DNA of 64,000 bases from contig OY294068.1 of NCBI GenBank assembly GCA_958510875.1, forward strand, positions 71,774,633 through 71,838,632, given 5' to 3'. The position numbers and the translations under genes were made by a program. Below, piece after piece: positions 11,986 through 21,702 of this stretch; positions within the stretch are counted from its first letter, which is position 1, and each line of letters begins with the position of its first letter. The DNA is from Endomychus coccineus. Lineage: Eukaryota > Arthropoda > Insecta > Coleoptera > Endomychidae. The notes under the pieces are model-generated. The model searched no databases. It had not been told where the DNA came from and saw nothing but the letters and a program-made list of their open reading frames with translations.

Positions 11986-12255
11986 CGTTTTGAATTGGGG
12001 AGTGTAGGTGTGAGTATTTCTATGGTTGGCAATTAATCTGACAGTACTCAATTCGATGACAGTATCCCGGTTCTTATATAGATATTTCAATAGAAAACCA
12101 AATTGTCACCAATTAAATTGGTTTATACTTATCCAGAACATTTCAGTAAGTTCTATTGAAATATATAAGAGCTGGGATGCTGTCATTGAGCTCAGTACTC
12201 TCAGAGTGATTGCCAACCTTAGTTATACTCACACATACACTCCTCAATTCAAAAC
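11986..12255. repeat. 270-bp foldback (hairpin) element
   Basis: The left end CGTTTTGAATTGGGGAGTG is matched by the inverted right end CACTCCTCAATTCAAAACG. The arms continue inward for about 125 bp (GGTTGGCAATTAATCTGACA against TGATTGCCAACCTTAG). There is no coding capacity. It is probably a MITE. Confidence 0.7.
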
Positions 12256-12359
12256 GACCGAATTTTAGGGATCATCGAATCGCATTGTGTTCATCAGTGA
12301 TCTATCTATCTATCCTTTCGGAGGCTTATATTATAAAAATATGAGACTCTGATAAGACC

Positions 12360-12432
12360 AAAGTGGGGTAATTGATAAGCACGCTAAACTGGACATCCAG
12401 GAATGTGGGTTCGAATCCCGCCTGTGGTTCAA
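12360..12432 (+). other. tRNA-like sequence with pol III B box
   Basis: GGTTCGAATCC (12408-12418) is a perfect tRNA B box inside a T-arm-like GTGGGTTCGAATCCCGCC. Upstream, GGTAATTGATAAGCACGCT resembles a D arm and A box. The anticodon region (CTGGACATCCAG) has too short a loop for a working tRNA, and the acceptor halves pair only partly. It is best read as a tRNA-derived head of a retroelement or a decayed tRNA gene. Confidence 0.45.
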
Positions 12433-12439
12433 TGTGGAA

Positions 12440-12746
12440 AATCTGGGAAATCAACTATACCGCGTATAGTGCCGCAAAGCAGCTCTTCCTGAAAGGCCGA
12501 GTGGAAGACTCCAAGACCGGATCGAGAAAAACTAACGGCGCCTACACGAAGTCGAGGCCAAAATCCAGTCAGCGAAACAGCAAGCGTCTCGAATCCAGTG
12601 TGTGATGGCTTTTATTCCTAGCGGCAGGGTTTTCAAGTCAGAAATTAGGCGTATAGGGGCCTAACTACGCCACTACAATCACACAATAGAACGTGCAGTG
12701 TTCTAGACCATCAAACAACATTGTGCGGATAGGATTCGAGAGGTCT
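12440..12746 (+). mobile_element. Fragment of the R2/R4-like LINE family, 5' part
   Basis: From about 12515 to 12746 the sequence aligns with 1075-1235 of the R2/R4-like LINE: GGATCGAGAAAA, ACGGCG, CACGAAGT, CCAAAATCCA and CAACATTGTGCGGATA appear in the same order. The fragment directly follows the tRNA-like block, so the pair may be the original 5' end of the element or a chimera. Confidence 0.5.
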
Positions 12747-12792
12747 CTCAGAAACTATTCAGAATGAATTGATAGGGAAAGACAAAAAACGA

Positions 12793-13239
12793 TAGCTGGA
12801 GAACAGAGCTGTTATTGCAAAGGGAGTATGTGACACTATTTTAAGCCAAATTAGTGACCGATTTGATTTCAGGGATCACTTAAGTGCGGCGAAATTATTT
12901 GAGAATCATGAGCACGATGATATATGTGACGTAAGTGTTTAGTATGTGTAGTTGTTGAGTGTTCATAACGTCTGTTATGAGCACCAAACAGTTACACTAA
13001 CAACCTTGGAAAGGTTTTGACGGAAACATACGACCTTTTATATTATTTGTACAACGCCCATGTTTTCCCACCTCAAACGCATCAAAACTTCTCTGAGAAG
13101 CACAATGTCAGAAGATCGACTAAACGCATTGGCAATAGAAAAGAGGTTCGTTCAGTCTATCCCGGATTTTGACAACAAAGTCATAGCCGTTTTTTGCAGC
13201 ATGAAAAATAGGAGGATGGATTTCATGTACAAAAAATAG
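12793..13239 (+). pseudogene. hAT-type transposase remnant
   Basis: Two coding blocks are separated by non-coding sequence. The first, about 12815-12940, reads CDTILSQISDRFDFRDHLSA and ends at a splice-donor-like GTAAGTG. The second, about 13063-13239, reads SHLKRIKTSLRSTMSEDRLN and ends at TAG. The second matches the C-terminal dimerisation (hATC) domain of hAT transposases, where ...FSxLKxIKTxLRSTMxxxRLxxLA... is characteristic. The catalytic core between the blocks is absent, so this is an internally deleted relic. Confidence 0.6.
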
Positions 13240-14133
13240 GTAATGTTTTTCTTGTGCCCACCCTTTTCCATATCTCACTAGCCGCCACTGATATTTTATG
13301 ATTACGGTGACCTATTTTTTTGACGAATTCCTAGATCAATCCGTCTTCAACCACCCTTAGAATGGCTGCATTTATATTAGTTAAGACGTGTTTATTACAA
13401 CAGCATTGTTTTTGATGTTATCAACACTTTGACGGCTTAAGAATCCACTAGTCTCGTCATAAACGGCATGTACTTAGTATAATGTACGAGACGCTCGCTT
13501 TTGAAAAATAATAGGGCGCACACACCAGCCAAAATTATAAACGAGGAATCAAGTTGGACTTCCAGAAAATTGTTCCATTGATAGAACATAGAGTTGTGAA
13601 ATACGTATATTGTGCATTCGAATAAATTTTCGATGACATACCTACAGTATAATTTTCGCGGCTAGTAAGCTTATTATGACACAACCATACATTTCATCCG
13701 TACATATGTCCGGAAGCGAAAAATTATGTTGATTACAGTATCGGAAATTTGTAAAATACGTTATGCTGTCAATTCTAATAAACTCTCAATGAAATTGCAT
13801 AGATCATTTGCTATACATTTTCGGTTCCCTCGAGTGAGGAAACAATGATCTATTTCTCACAGCTTTATGTAGGAAGGAATCATTCTCTCAGAGTGGGCCA
13901 AGCACATATAATATAGTGATTCATGATAATATATTATAATTCGTGACTCTTCGGTTATTATCACTGTTTATAGTAATAATTTCCATGAGAATATGTGAGT
14001 ATTGCTCCATGTTTGAGATTTACCTCATGATTATATTGTTATCAACTCTGAGAAGATAAATAATTATTGCGATGGAAGATATGAGGCGATGGAGTATGTT
14101 AGTGGTAGTGTAGTTAACTCATGGAGGATACTG
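13240..14133. other. Non-coding AT-rich stretch
   Basis: I see no gene, long repeat or RNA here. Confidence 0.4.
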
Positions 14134-14230
14134 GTTCTATTCATAGACCTATTATCCCAAGGAGACAGAATTGTTTACATTTAACCACGATCAGACATTG
14201 CCCAAAATTCGGGCCACTCAGACCGCTGTA

Positions 14231-16514
14231 CAGGGTGTCCTCGAACTGCGTGGGTAAAATGAAACCGAAGATTCTTTGATTCGATAAAAATTTGATGAGA
14301 CTTTTTACTTTTGCCTCAAGTGTCTTGTTTAGCCGGTAGAGGGCTTCAAAGTTGCAAAAACAATTTGGTTTTTTCTGTATAAATTGAGAACGTGATGTAG
14401 GACTTTCACAATATTTGGCAGGTGAGTTACTGTCAATAATAGCCGTTTTGAGAGCGGTGCATAGAGCCTTAGAGACCATAGAAATGGCTCAAACTTGAGG
14501 ATGTAACGGGAAAAGTGTCCAGAACTTTTTTGTGTTCAACGTAATTCACTCTATATTTTTTACGTAGATAGCTTATCTAATTTGAAAACTTTTTTTACTC
14601 TTAAAAAATTTTGATAAAATCAACGGATTAGCTTGAAAAAAATAATTTTCGAGTCTCTGCAATTTTGGCTTACTAATTTTACTTGATTAAAATACCTTAG
14701 TTGCCTTTGCTTTTCTAATGTCATTTTGGCATTTGGAGAATTTATTCTCAAAACTGTCAGTTTTTACTTTGCTTTCCGTAAAAATTTTATGAAATTATGG
14801 CTCAAAATTTCACTAACACTGAAATGGTTAATATCTCGGTAAAACACCAATAATAAAAACAATAGAAATGGAGAAACGATGTGATTATTTAGGAAAAATA
14901 AATGCTAAATTAAAAGAAACAACAAAACTGTTTGGGAAATCGCTAAGGCATCAATTGTTCGAAATGTTGCCCATTTTCCTGAATACACAAATTAATTCGT
15001 TTCAAGAAATTGGATTGAACTCTGGCTAGTACTTCAAGATCATTCTTCAATAAATCCGCTTCATGATTAATTCGTTGCAACAATTCCTCTCGTGTGTTTA
15101 CTGGAGCTGCATAAACTTTCGACTTCAACGCGCCCCATAGAAAGAAGTCGCAGGGCGTCAAATCAGGGGAGCGGGTCGACCAGTTCACTGGTGCATCGTG
15201 TCCTCTACCTATCCAGCGATCTGGATATTCCGCATTCAAATGTCGCCTCACAGCTAATGTGACGAATGTGTAAGGGCAAGTCTTCCAACAGTTCAAGTAG
15301 CCTTTGTTCCAAAAAGTTCAAGTAGTTCTCCTCGTTCAATCGATCGGGTATAACGGTAGGGCCAATAATAAAGTTATCCACAATTCCAACCCAAACATTG
15401 ATTTTAGTTTGATTCTGAAAATATGTGACTTCCGTTTCATGAGGATTTTCATCAGCATAGAAATGTTCATTATGGAGGTTAAAAAGACCATATCTCGTGA
15501 AAGTATCTTCGTCCGTGAACAGAATTCTTCTACAAAAATTGGAGTTTGCGTTTTGTCTTTGGACAACAAGCCGACAGAAATCTAGCCGATGACCTGGATC
15601 CATGGGCAATAAGTCTTGAACTGTTTTAATATGATAGGGATACAACAGTTCTTCTTTCAGTACATTATGAACTAATGATTTTGAGGCTCCAATACGAAGT
15701 CCCAAACGTAGTGTGCTTATCCCAGGTTCAGTTTCAACCGCTTCCAGTATTGCTTCTTCGAGCTCTAACGTCCTTCTTGTCCGTCTGCGTCCAGTTTCTC
15801 TGCGATTTGCTTCAAATTTGCCAGTTTCGCGAAGGTTTGCCGATTTGGAATTCTGCGATGCGGATATCTTTCCCTTCTCCGGCCATTGCAACGACAAAGT
15901 CCATAAATCAATAACATATCAACCATTTCAGTGTTAGTGAAATTTTGAGCCATAATTTAATAAAATTTTTACGGAAAGCAAAGTAAAAACTGACAGTTTT
16001 GAGGATAAATTCTTCAAATACCAAAATGACATTAGAAAAGCAAAGGCAACTAAGGTATTTTAATCAAGTAAAATTAGTAAGCCAAAATTGCAGAGACTCG
16101 AAAATTAATTTTTTCAAGCTAACACGTTGATTTTATCAAAATTTTCTAGGAGCAAGAAAAGTTTTCAAATTAGATAAGCTATCTACATAAAAAATATGGA
16201 GTGAATTATATTGACCACAAAAAAGTTCTGGACACTTTCCCCGTTACATCCTCAAGTTTGAGCCATTTCTATGGTCTCTAAGGATCTGTGCTCCACTATC
16301 AAAAATGGCCATTATTGACAGTAACTCACCTGCTGAGTATTGTAAAAGTTCTTTATCACATTCTCAAGTTATACCGAAAAAACAAAATTATTTTTGCAAT
16401 TTTGAAGCCCTCTACCGGGTAAACGAGACACTTGAGGCAAAAGTAAAAAGGCTCATCAACTTTTTTCGAATCAAAAAATCTTCGGTTTTATTTTGGCCAC
16501 GCAGTTCGAGGACA
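14231..16514. mobile_element. Mariner/IS630-type (DUF4817 family) element with long inverted repeats
   Basis: It starts CAGGGTGTCCTCGAACTGCG after TA (14229-14230) and ends CGCAGTTCGAGGACA. Comparison with MITE X copy B shows that the last bases (CCCTG) and about 19 bases of flank were deleted. The inverted repeats are 600 bp or more (14231-14860 against about 15940-16514), far longer than classic mariner ends, and include the first codons of the transposase. Confidence 0.75.
14943..15953 (-). pseudogene. Mariner/IS630-type transposase, nearly full length, frameshifted
   Basis: On the reverse strand this starts MAQNFTNTEMVDMLLIYGLC, the DUF4817 helix-turn-helix N-terminus. A frameshift near 15880 leads into a frame with RRTRRTLELEEAILEAVE, LFTDEDTFTRYGLFN (first catalytic Asp) and KINVWVGIVDN. 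Another shift or deletion near 15270 removes the stretch with the second catalytic Asp (HDGAPPHF in the sister copy). The last frame has RSPDLTPCDFFLWG (third Asp) and ends GQHFEQLMP. Lost catalytic sequence plus two frame changes make it inactive. Complete members would have about 350 residues. Confidence 0.75.
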
Positions 16515-17233
16515 TGGAATGTGCTGTTGCCGGATTAGATGTTCTGTGTGCCGAACTGAGATTTGTAATTATTATAAAAACGTTCATAGCATTATTTATG
16601 TGTTATATTAGAAGCAATACTGTTGAAATGTGGTTTTCTCTGAAAAATATTCCATAATTTATGGTAACCTGGAATATACAATTGAATTATAGAATATTCA
16701 AATATAGAACTATTCCATTCCATTGCATCATTTGTTCAGAAGGCGACAACGGCGCGCACCTTTTATGAATGGAGAATTTGTTCTGTACTACGCAATTTGT
16801 CAGCTTCCGTATTTCTCGTAGCTATTTCGAAGTGGTGTTGCCTTACACGTGGTACCAACGTTTCAGTCATAGTTACAGCGTTGCCAATAAGGAGTAATTA
16901 TGATTCGACGACAAAGAGGTCCGTTGGTTTTCTAATACTTCATGTAATCATTGCGACAAGTAAAATGGAGTTTAATGAATGACATGTTTCGTCTCCTTAG
17001 GATAATGGGTCTATCGTTCTATTAATTTCCCATATCTACGCCACTGTCTGAAAGTAAACTTTCATTATGTGCAAATTTGAATTGGTGTTTAATTTCACTA
17101 TTCTGCATCATTTTTTTAATGAATTTTACACCAAGTACACATACTTGCGTACGATTATTACCCGGAAGGGAGAATAATAGAATGCATCAAATAATTCCAG
17201 TAAATTTTGCAATCGTTTGAAAGATCTCTCGTG

Positions 17234-18035
17234 TAGTCGAGGAAATATAACATTTTAGGTCCAAAATTTGTGCAGCAAGATGAATCAAAATGCGGTATTT
17301 TGCATCCGATTCCTTGATGCATTTACTCGATTTGTCCTTTTTTCAAATCTTGAACAAATGAGAAACTGAATTTCTGCATCGAACAAAGGCATTTTTTCAT
17401 GTGCAATTTTTGAAGCAAAACAAAAAAATTCATTATTCGGTAAGACATTGTGGAAATCTACTGAAATCAGTTTCTCGGGGGTTTTTGGGGTCGCTCAACA
17501 CGGATATGATATTAGAAAAGACATATAATGTACCTAGGGACCAGGAAGTCCTTGTTGTGAGGGTCATCCACGTGGTTTTCTCGAAATTTGCTTGGAACTT
17601 GGACCAAAATGTTTACTCAGGGTTTTCGAGGTCGCTAAACACGATTCTGATATTGAAAATGTTCCTCAATACACCTGGAGGCCAGGGTGGCCAGGTTTTC
17701 TAGGTCGTCTCCTGGACATTTACGCGAGGTTTTATGTAAATGCAATGAATTTGGATACTCAGGGGTTTTTGAGGTCGCAGATCACGTATATGATGTCGAA
17801 AAATTCATATAATGTACCTGGGGATCAGGAAGTTCTGGTTGTGAGCGTCATTCACGAGGTTCCCTCGAAATTAGCACGAAAATTTAATAAAAATGCTCAC
17901 TCGAGAGTTTTCGAGGTTGCTGAACACGATTCTGATATTGAAAATTTTCACAATATACCTGAAGGCCAGGGTGTCCTGGTTGTCTAGGTCATCTCTTGTA
18001 CAGGTGGGTTTTGAATGAACTTATGATTTTTAAAG
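17234..18035. repeat. Left arm of the YR element: terminal repeat plus ~142-bp tandem repeats
   Basis: After the outer ~100-bp inverted repeat, a unit with the motif GGTCGCTNAACACGATTCTG repeats. The core TCGC/TTGC falls at 17491, 17632, 17775 and 17917, a spacing of 141-143 bp. Each unit also has degenerate forms of CCAGGAAGTCCTTGTTGTGA or GGCCAGGGTGGCCAGG. The arm is inversely matched by 20478-21416. Confidence 0.7.
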
Positions 18036-18361
18036 TCTTAAAAGAGATGAATGAAATTAGTTGTACGATGAAGTTCAAGACTTTATATGTCATCGATATG
18101 ATAAAATATGATAAGGATTGGAGTGAGTGAGTTTTCATAAATATAATTTATTTTATCATAAAATTGTCGAATTTAAATTGATTCAATATAGAAATTTTTT
18201 TATGATTAAATAGAGTAATATTTTAAGGGAATGGATTTTTAGAAAAAAACATGTAAAATACATCTCAATAGATTGAGATTTTTTTAAACAAATACATTTT
18301 TCTACGGATGCTATACAATGTGCCACTTCTCTCATCGCTTTCATACGTTCGAAACGGAAGA

Positions 18362-18433
18362 TTTCTCACGCAGTGAGAAATATCCGCCAATACAGTGAGA
18401 TATAATTTCTCACAGTGAGATATAATTTCTCAC
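18362..18433. other. GTGAGA/TCTCAC dyads upstream of the recombinase gene
   Basis: TTTCTCAC-gca-GTGAGAAA spans 18362-18380. Two identical 19-mers, GTGAGATATAATTTCTCAC, follow at 18395-18413 and 18415-18433 (20-bp period). Short inverted arms around a small spacer are the architecture of tyrosine-recombinase core sites (lox and FRT type). The functional role is inferred. Confidence 0.5.
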
Positions 18434-18677
18434 TGTTATCACGATAACCCAAGTGAGTCATGAATTGTTACATGTCAGAGTGAAATGACACGTTCTCCAC
18501 GTTGACAACGCTACGCCGACGATTCGCGTGCAATATCCAAGTAGCCCATTGTTGGCGTTCCTATAACAACAAAACCGAAGCACTGCATAATTATTGCTGT
18601 CAACTTACCCAACGAAAATAGTTTTATTGTTATTTGTTATAATATAAACAGTTCAGATTCATTGAATATTGAATATA

Positions 18678-19838
18678 ATGGAATACGAAGATTTAGAGTC
18701 GGAAAATACACCTCCAGAAATTATTCAGAAAGCAATAAATGTTTGCAATAATTTGCTACCAAGCACATCAAGAGAAAGATATGAAATCGCTTACAGAAAC
18801 TTTATGGACTGGAAAATGAAAGCCAAGATAAATTCTTGTTCCGAAAATACCTTGTTCGTTTATTTTGAAGAGTTGTCAAGAAGATTGAAATCATCAACAT
18901 TATGGTCTCAGTACTCGATGCTAAGGAGTACCTTAATGATTAAAAACTGTGTTGATATATCAAAATACGTAAAACTACGTGCATTTTTAAAACGCAAATC
19001 TGAAAAATATGTTCCAAAACAGTCAAAAACATTAATTCTGAAGAAATTCAACAATTTTTAAAAGATGCACCTGATGAAAGTATTTGCTGATAAAGGTATG
19101 AATTGAAAATTTTAAAATTGTTATCGGAAAATGAATGTTTGGTTTTGATTTCAGGCTGCTTTAGCTATTGGTCTTACAGGGGCATGCCGTTGTGATGAAC
19201 TTCGAAAATTAAAAATTGATGACATGGAAGATCTTAAATCGGCCTTTTTAATAAAATTACCCGATACTAAAACCAAGGTTCCTAGAAATTTCACAGTCAC
19301 AAGAGAATTCTACCAAATTTACAAAAAATATGTGAAGCTTCGACCATGCACAAATGAAACACGTTTTTTTTTAAATTACAAAAATAGCAAATGTACGAAA
19401 CAGCCTGTGGGGATAAATAAATTTGGCACCATGGCGAAAGAAATAGCGAAATTTTTGCAATTACCGAACCCCGAATTATATACTGGCCACTGTTTTCGAA
19501 GGTCATCTGCGACTATTTTAGTTAATGCAGGGACAGATCTTTTAACTTTAAAACGCCATGGGGGTTGGAAATCCAGCAATGTTGCTGAATCTTATATCGA
19601 CAACTCCATAGCTAACAAAATGAAAATTTCAAAAAGTATAGTAGAATCCATTCAGCCTCCAGTGCCATTAGAACCTGAACACAACAATGCTGTGGAAGCT
19701 CAGTACGTTTCCCCATCAACTTCAACTTCGACCTCAGCTAATATTTCAATTACCGAAAACATGTTGAAACAAAACAACCTACCAGGAATTACTTTACAAA
19801 ATAGTTCAAATATAACTGTTAATTACTATTTTAAATAA
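18678..19838 (+). pseudogene. Tyrosine recombinase (Crypton-like), two single-base frame errors
   Basis: The start is the ATG at 18678 (MEYEDLESENTP). The N-terminal SAM-like part reads LWSQYSMLRSTL. A short intron, about 19096-19154 (GTATGA...TTTCAG), leads into the catalytic domain. Catalytic residues present: Arg in GACRCDELRKL, HCFRRS (HxxR), HGGW (second His/Trp) and the nucleophile Tyr in NVAESYID. So the R-H-R-H-Y set is complete. The tail is Ser/Thr-rich and ends NYYFK. Two one-base losses in A-runs (near 19027 and 19080) break the frame in front of the intron. Because both are in homopolymers, sequencing error is possible. The protein would cut and rejoin DNA through a covalent 3'-phosphotyrosine. 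About 370 residues is expected for the family. Confidence 0.75.
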
Positions 19839-19941
19839 AATATAAAAATGAGTTAATGACATACAAGTATTATTGTATATGTATTTTAATTTTCAATACT
19901 TGAAAACAACGCATCCGTAGAAAAAGTACAATGTACAATTC

Positions 19942-20043
19942 GTGAGAAAACGACATATTTCTCACTCGCTTGATTTGCGGCACTCGCCTTCAGCTCGTGC
20001 CAACAAACTTCTGCGCTCGTGAGAAATATGTCGTTTTTCTCAC
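19942..20043. other. Paired inverted GTGAGAAA/TTTCTCAC dyads downstream of the recombinase gene
   Basis: Site C (19942-19965) is GTGAGAAA, an 8-bp spacer, then TTTCTCAC. Site D (20019-20043) has the same arms with the spacer in reverse complement plus one T. C and D are thus one directional site in inverted orientation, separated by a short stem-forming sequence with GGCAC/GTGCC. Together with the 5' dyads they bracket the recombinase gene. Confidence 0.5.
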
Positions 20044-20477
20044 TTGTTGTACAATATACTATTTTCACATAACAATTATTTTAGTCATTGAATATAATGA
20101 ATTTTCTGCAGTCATTTGCTTATCTTATTGTCATATACATGGGTCTATATATATATCTTACAAAATTATTTTACAGAATATCAAACTGTATTTAGAAAAA
20201 CATTCCTTCAAATTATACGTAGGTATACATTTTTGATTACTCTCTTGAAAATAAAATCCTTTTAAATATCACAATATTTCAAATATGAACTATCTTTGAT
20301 TGATGTTTAATTTGAATTTCCAAAAAAATTGACGAATATTTTCATCACCGTATTCATGGACTTACACACTCCTGAATGATAAAATTCAATGCGCAATGAA
20401 AACTCAATTACCTGTTCATCGATTCTCATTATGTTCTATTATATCGCGTCTATATAAGTTCATCAACTTTATCGTAT
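20044..20477. other. Spacer between the recombinase gene and the right arm
   Basis: No gene is recognised in this AT-rich stretch. Confidence 0.4.
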
Positions 20478-21416
20478 TTTATTCATGAAAACTCATTCAC
20501 CTGTCCTAGAAATGACCTCGACAACCACGACACCTCGGCTTCCAAGTATTTTGTGCAATTTTTTCAATATCAGAATCGTATTCATTGACCTTGAAAACCC
20601 CCAAGTCAACATTTTCATCCAGTTTCCGAGCAAATTACGAGAAAACATCGTAGATGACCCTCACAACCAGAACTTCTTGGTCTCCAGGTACATCATATAC
20701 ATTTTTCGACATGATATTCGTGATCAGCGACCCCAAGAACCCTTGATTCACTGCATTGACATGAAAACTCGCGTAAATGTCCAGGAAACGACATAGACAA
20801 CCAGGCCACCCTGGCCGCCTGGTGTATTGAGGGATCAGAATCATTTTCAGCGACCTCGTAAACCCCAGACTAAATATTTTGGTTCAATTTCCAAGCAAAT
20901 TCCGAGAAAACTTCGTAGATGACCCTCACAACCAGAACTTTCTGGTCACCAGGTACATCATATGGATTTTTCAACATCATATTTGTTATCAGAGACCCCA
21001 AAAATTCCTGAGTAAACAAATTCGGTGCATTTACATGAAAGTTCGCGTAAATGTTCAGTAAACAAATACTAAATATTTTGTTTCAATTTCCAAGCAAATG
21101 TCAAGAAAACCTCGTGGATGACCCTCACAACCAGGACTTCCTGGTCCCCACGTACATTATATGGTTTTTCTGACATGATTTCCGTGTTCAGCAGCCCTAA
21201 AAAACCTCAAGTAACAAATTTGAGTCGATTGCCACAATGCTTCAAAAAATTTTACATGAAAAAATATATTTTTTCAATGCAGAAATGCAGTTTCTCATCT
21301 GTAGAAGATTCAGAAGATCGACAAATGGAGTAAATCCATCAAGGAATCGGATGCAAAAAACCGCATCTTGATTCATCTTACGGCACAGTTTTGTTTTGTG
21401 TTAATTTTCCTCGATA
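20478..21416. repeat. Right arm of the YR element
   Basis: This is the inverse of the left arm. GACCCTCACAACCAG followed by a TTCCTGGTC-type block recurs at about 20656, 20920 and 21118. The inverted motif AGCGACC or its variants falls near 20586, 20728, 20851, 20993 and 21190, mostly 142 bp apart. The end carries CATCAAGGAATCGGATGC and CCTCGATA. Confidence 0.7.
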
Positions 21417-21653
21417 GTGATTCACTGGTGATAATTATATGAAAGATGGATTGGTTGCATAAATGCCTGTTGCGTTGTGGCTGCTTTTGAAAACTGACCA
21501 GGGTACATTGGACTGTGTACCTATAGGTTTGTCGGAAAGGAAATTGACTGAAAGAAGAACATAATATCCATGACATTACCGGAATTGGTAATCAGTTAAT
21601 CACTGTCTATCCTTCTTCCGTAGTATTGGATAAAATAATATATTGATATAGGT

Positions 21654-21660
21654 TATATAA
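21654..21660 (+). promoter_or_regulatory. TATA box of OBP-like copy 2
   Basis: TATATAA lies 49 bases before the ATG and about 25-30 bases before the conserved leader AAGTACATCAAGATC, where transcription probably starts. Equivalent boxes are at 51072-51079 and 54448-54454. The promoter region of this copy (17040-17233 plus 21417-21702) has been pushed apart by the 4.2-kb YR element. Confidence 0.5.
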
Positions 21661-21702
21661 TAACTGCTTCAGTTTAAGTACATCAAGATCGAAACTACAA
21701 CC

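Larger units (their letters stand above)
14142..17015. mobile_element. MITE family X, copy A, split by a mariner insertion
   Basis: The ends ATAGACCTATTATCC and GGATAATGGGTCTAT are inverted repeats. GTTCTATT is duplicated on both sides (14134-14141 and 17016-17023). With the mariner removed, the element is about 590 bp and aligns with copy B at 24936-25557. An 8-bp duplication would suit hAT-like mobilisation. Confidence 0.65.
17234..21416. mobile_element. 4.2-kb tyrosine-recombinase element with long inverted arms
   Basis: The unoccupied sequence ATCTCTCGTGATTCACTGGT is intact upstream of OBP copy 1 (about 3580). In copy 2 it is split as ...CTCGTG|element|GTGATTC..., giving a 2-3 bp duplication (GTG at 17231-17233 and 21417-21419). 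The ends TAGTCGAGGAAATATAAC and the inverse of GTTAATTTTCCTCGATA pair, and similarity continues through GATGAATCAAAATGCGG and CATCCGATTCCTTGATG. A recombinase gene (18678-19838) lies centrally. Whether the gene and the long arms form one transposon or a YR element nested in a foldback is open. Confidence 0.7.

Noticed and set aside
12408..12418. Functional tRNA gene
   Set aside because: The B box is perfect, but the anticodon loop is too short and the acceptor stem pairs poorly.
15304..15937. Several forward frames of 70-90 codons
   Set aside because: They are antisense to the mariner/IS630 transposase.
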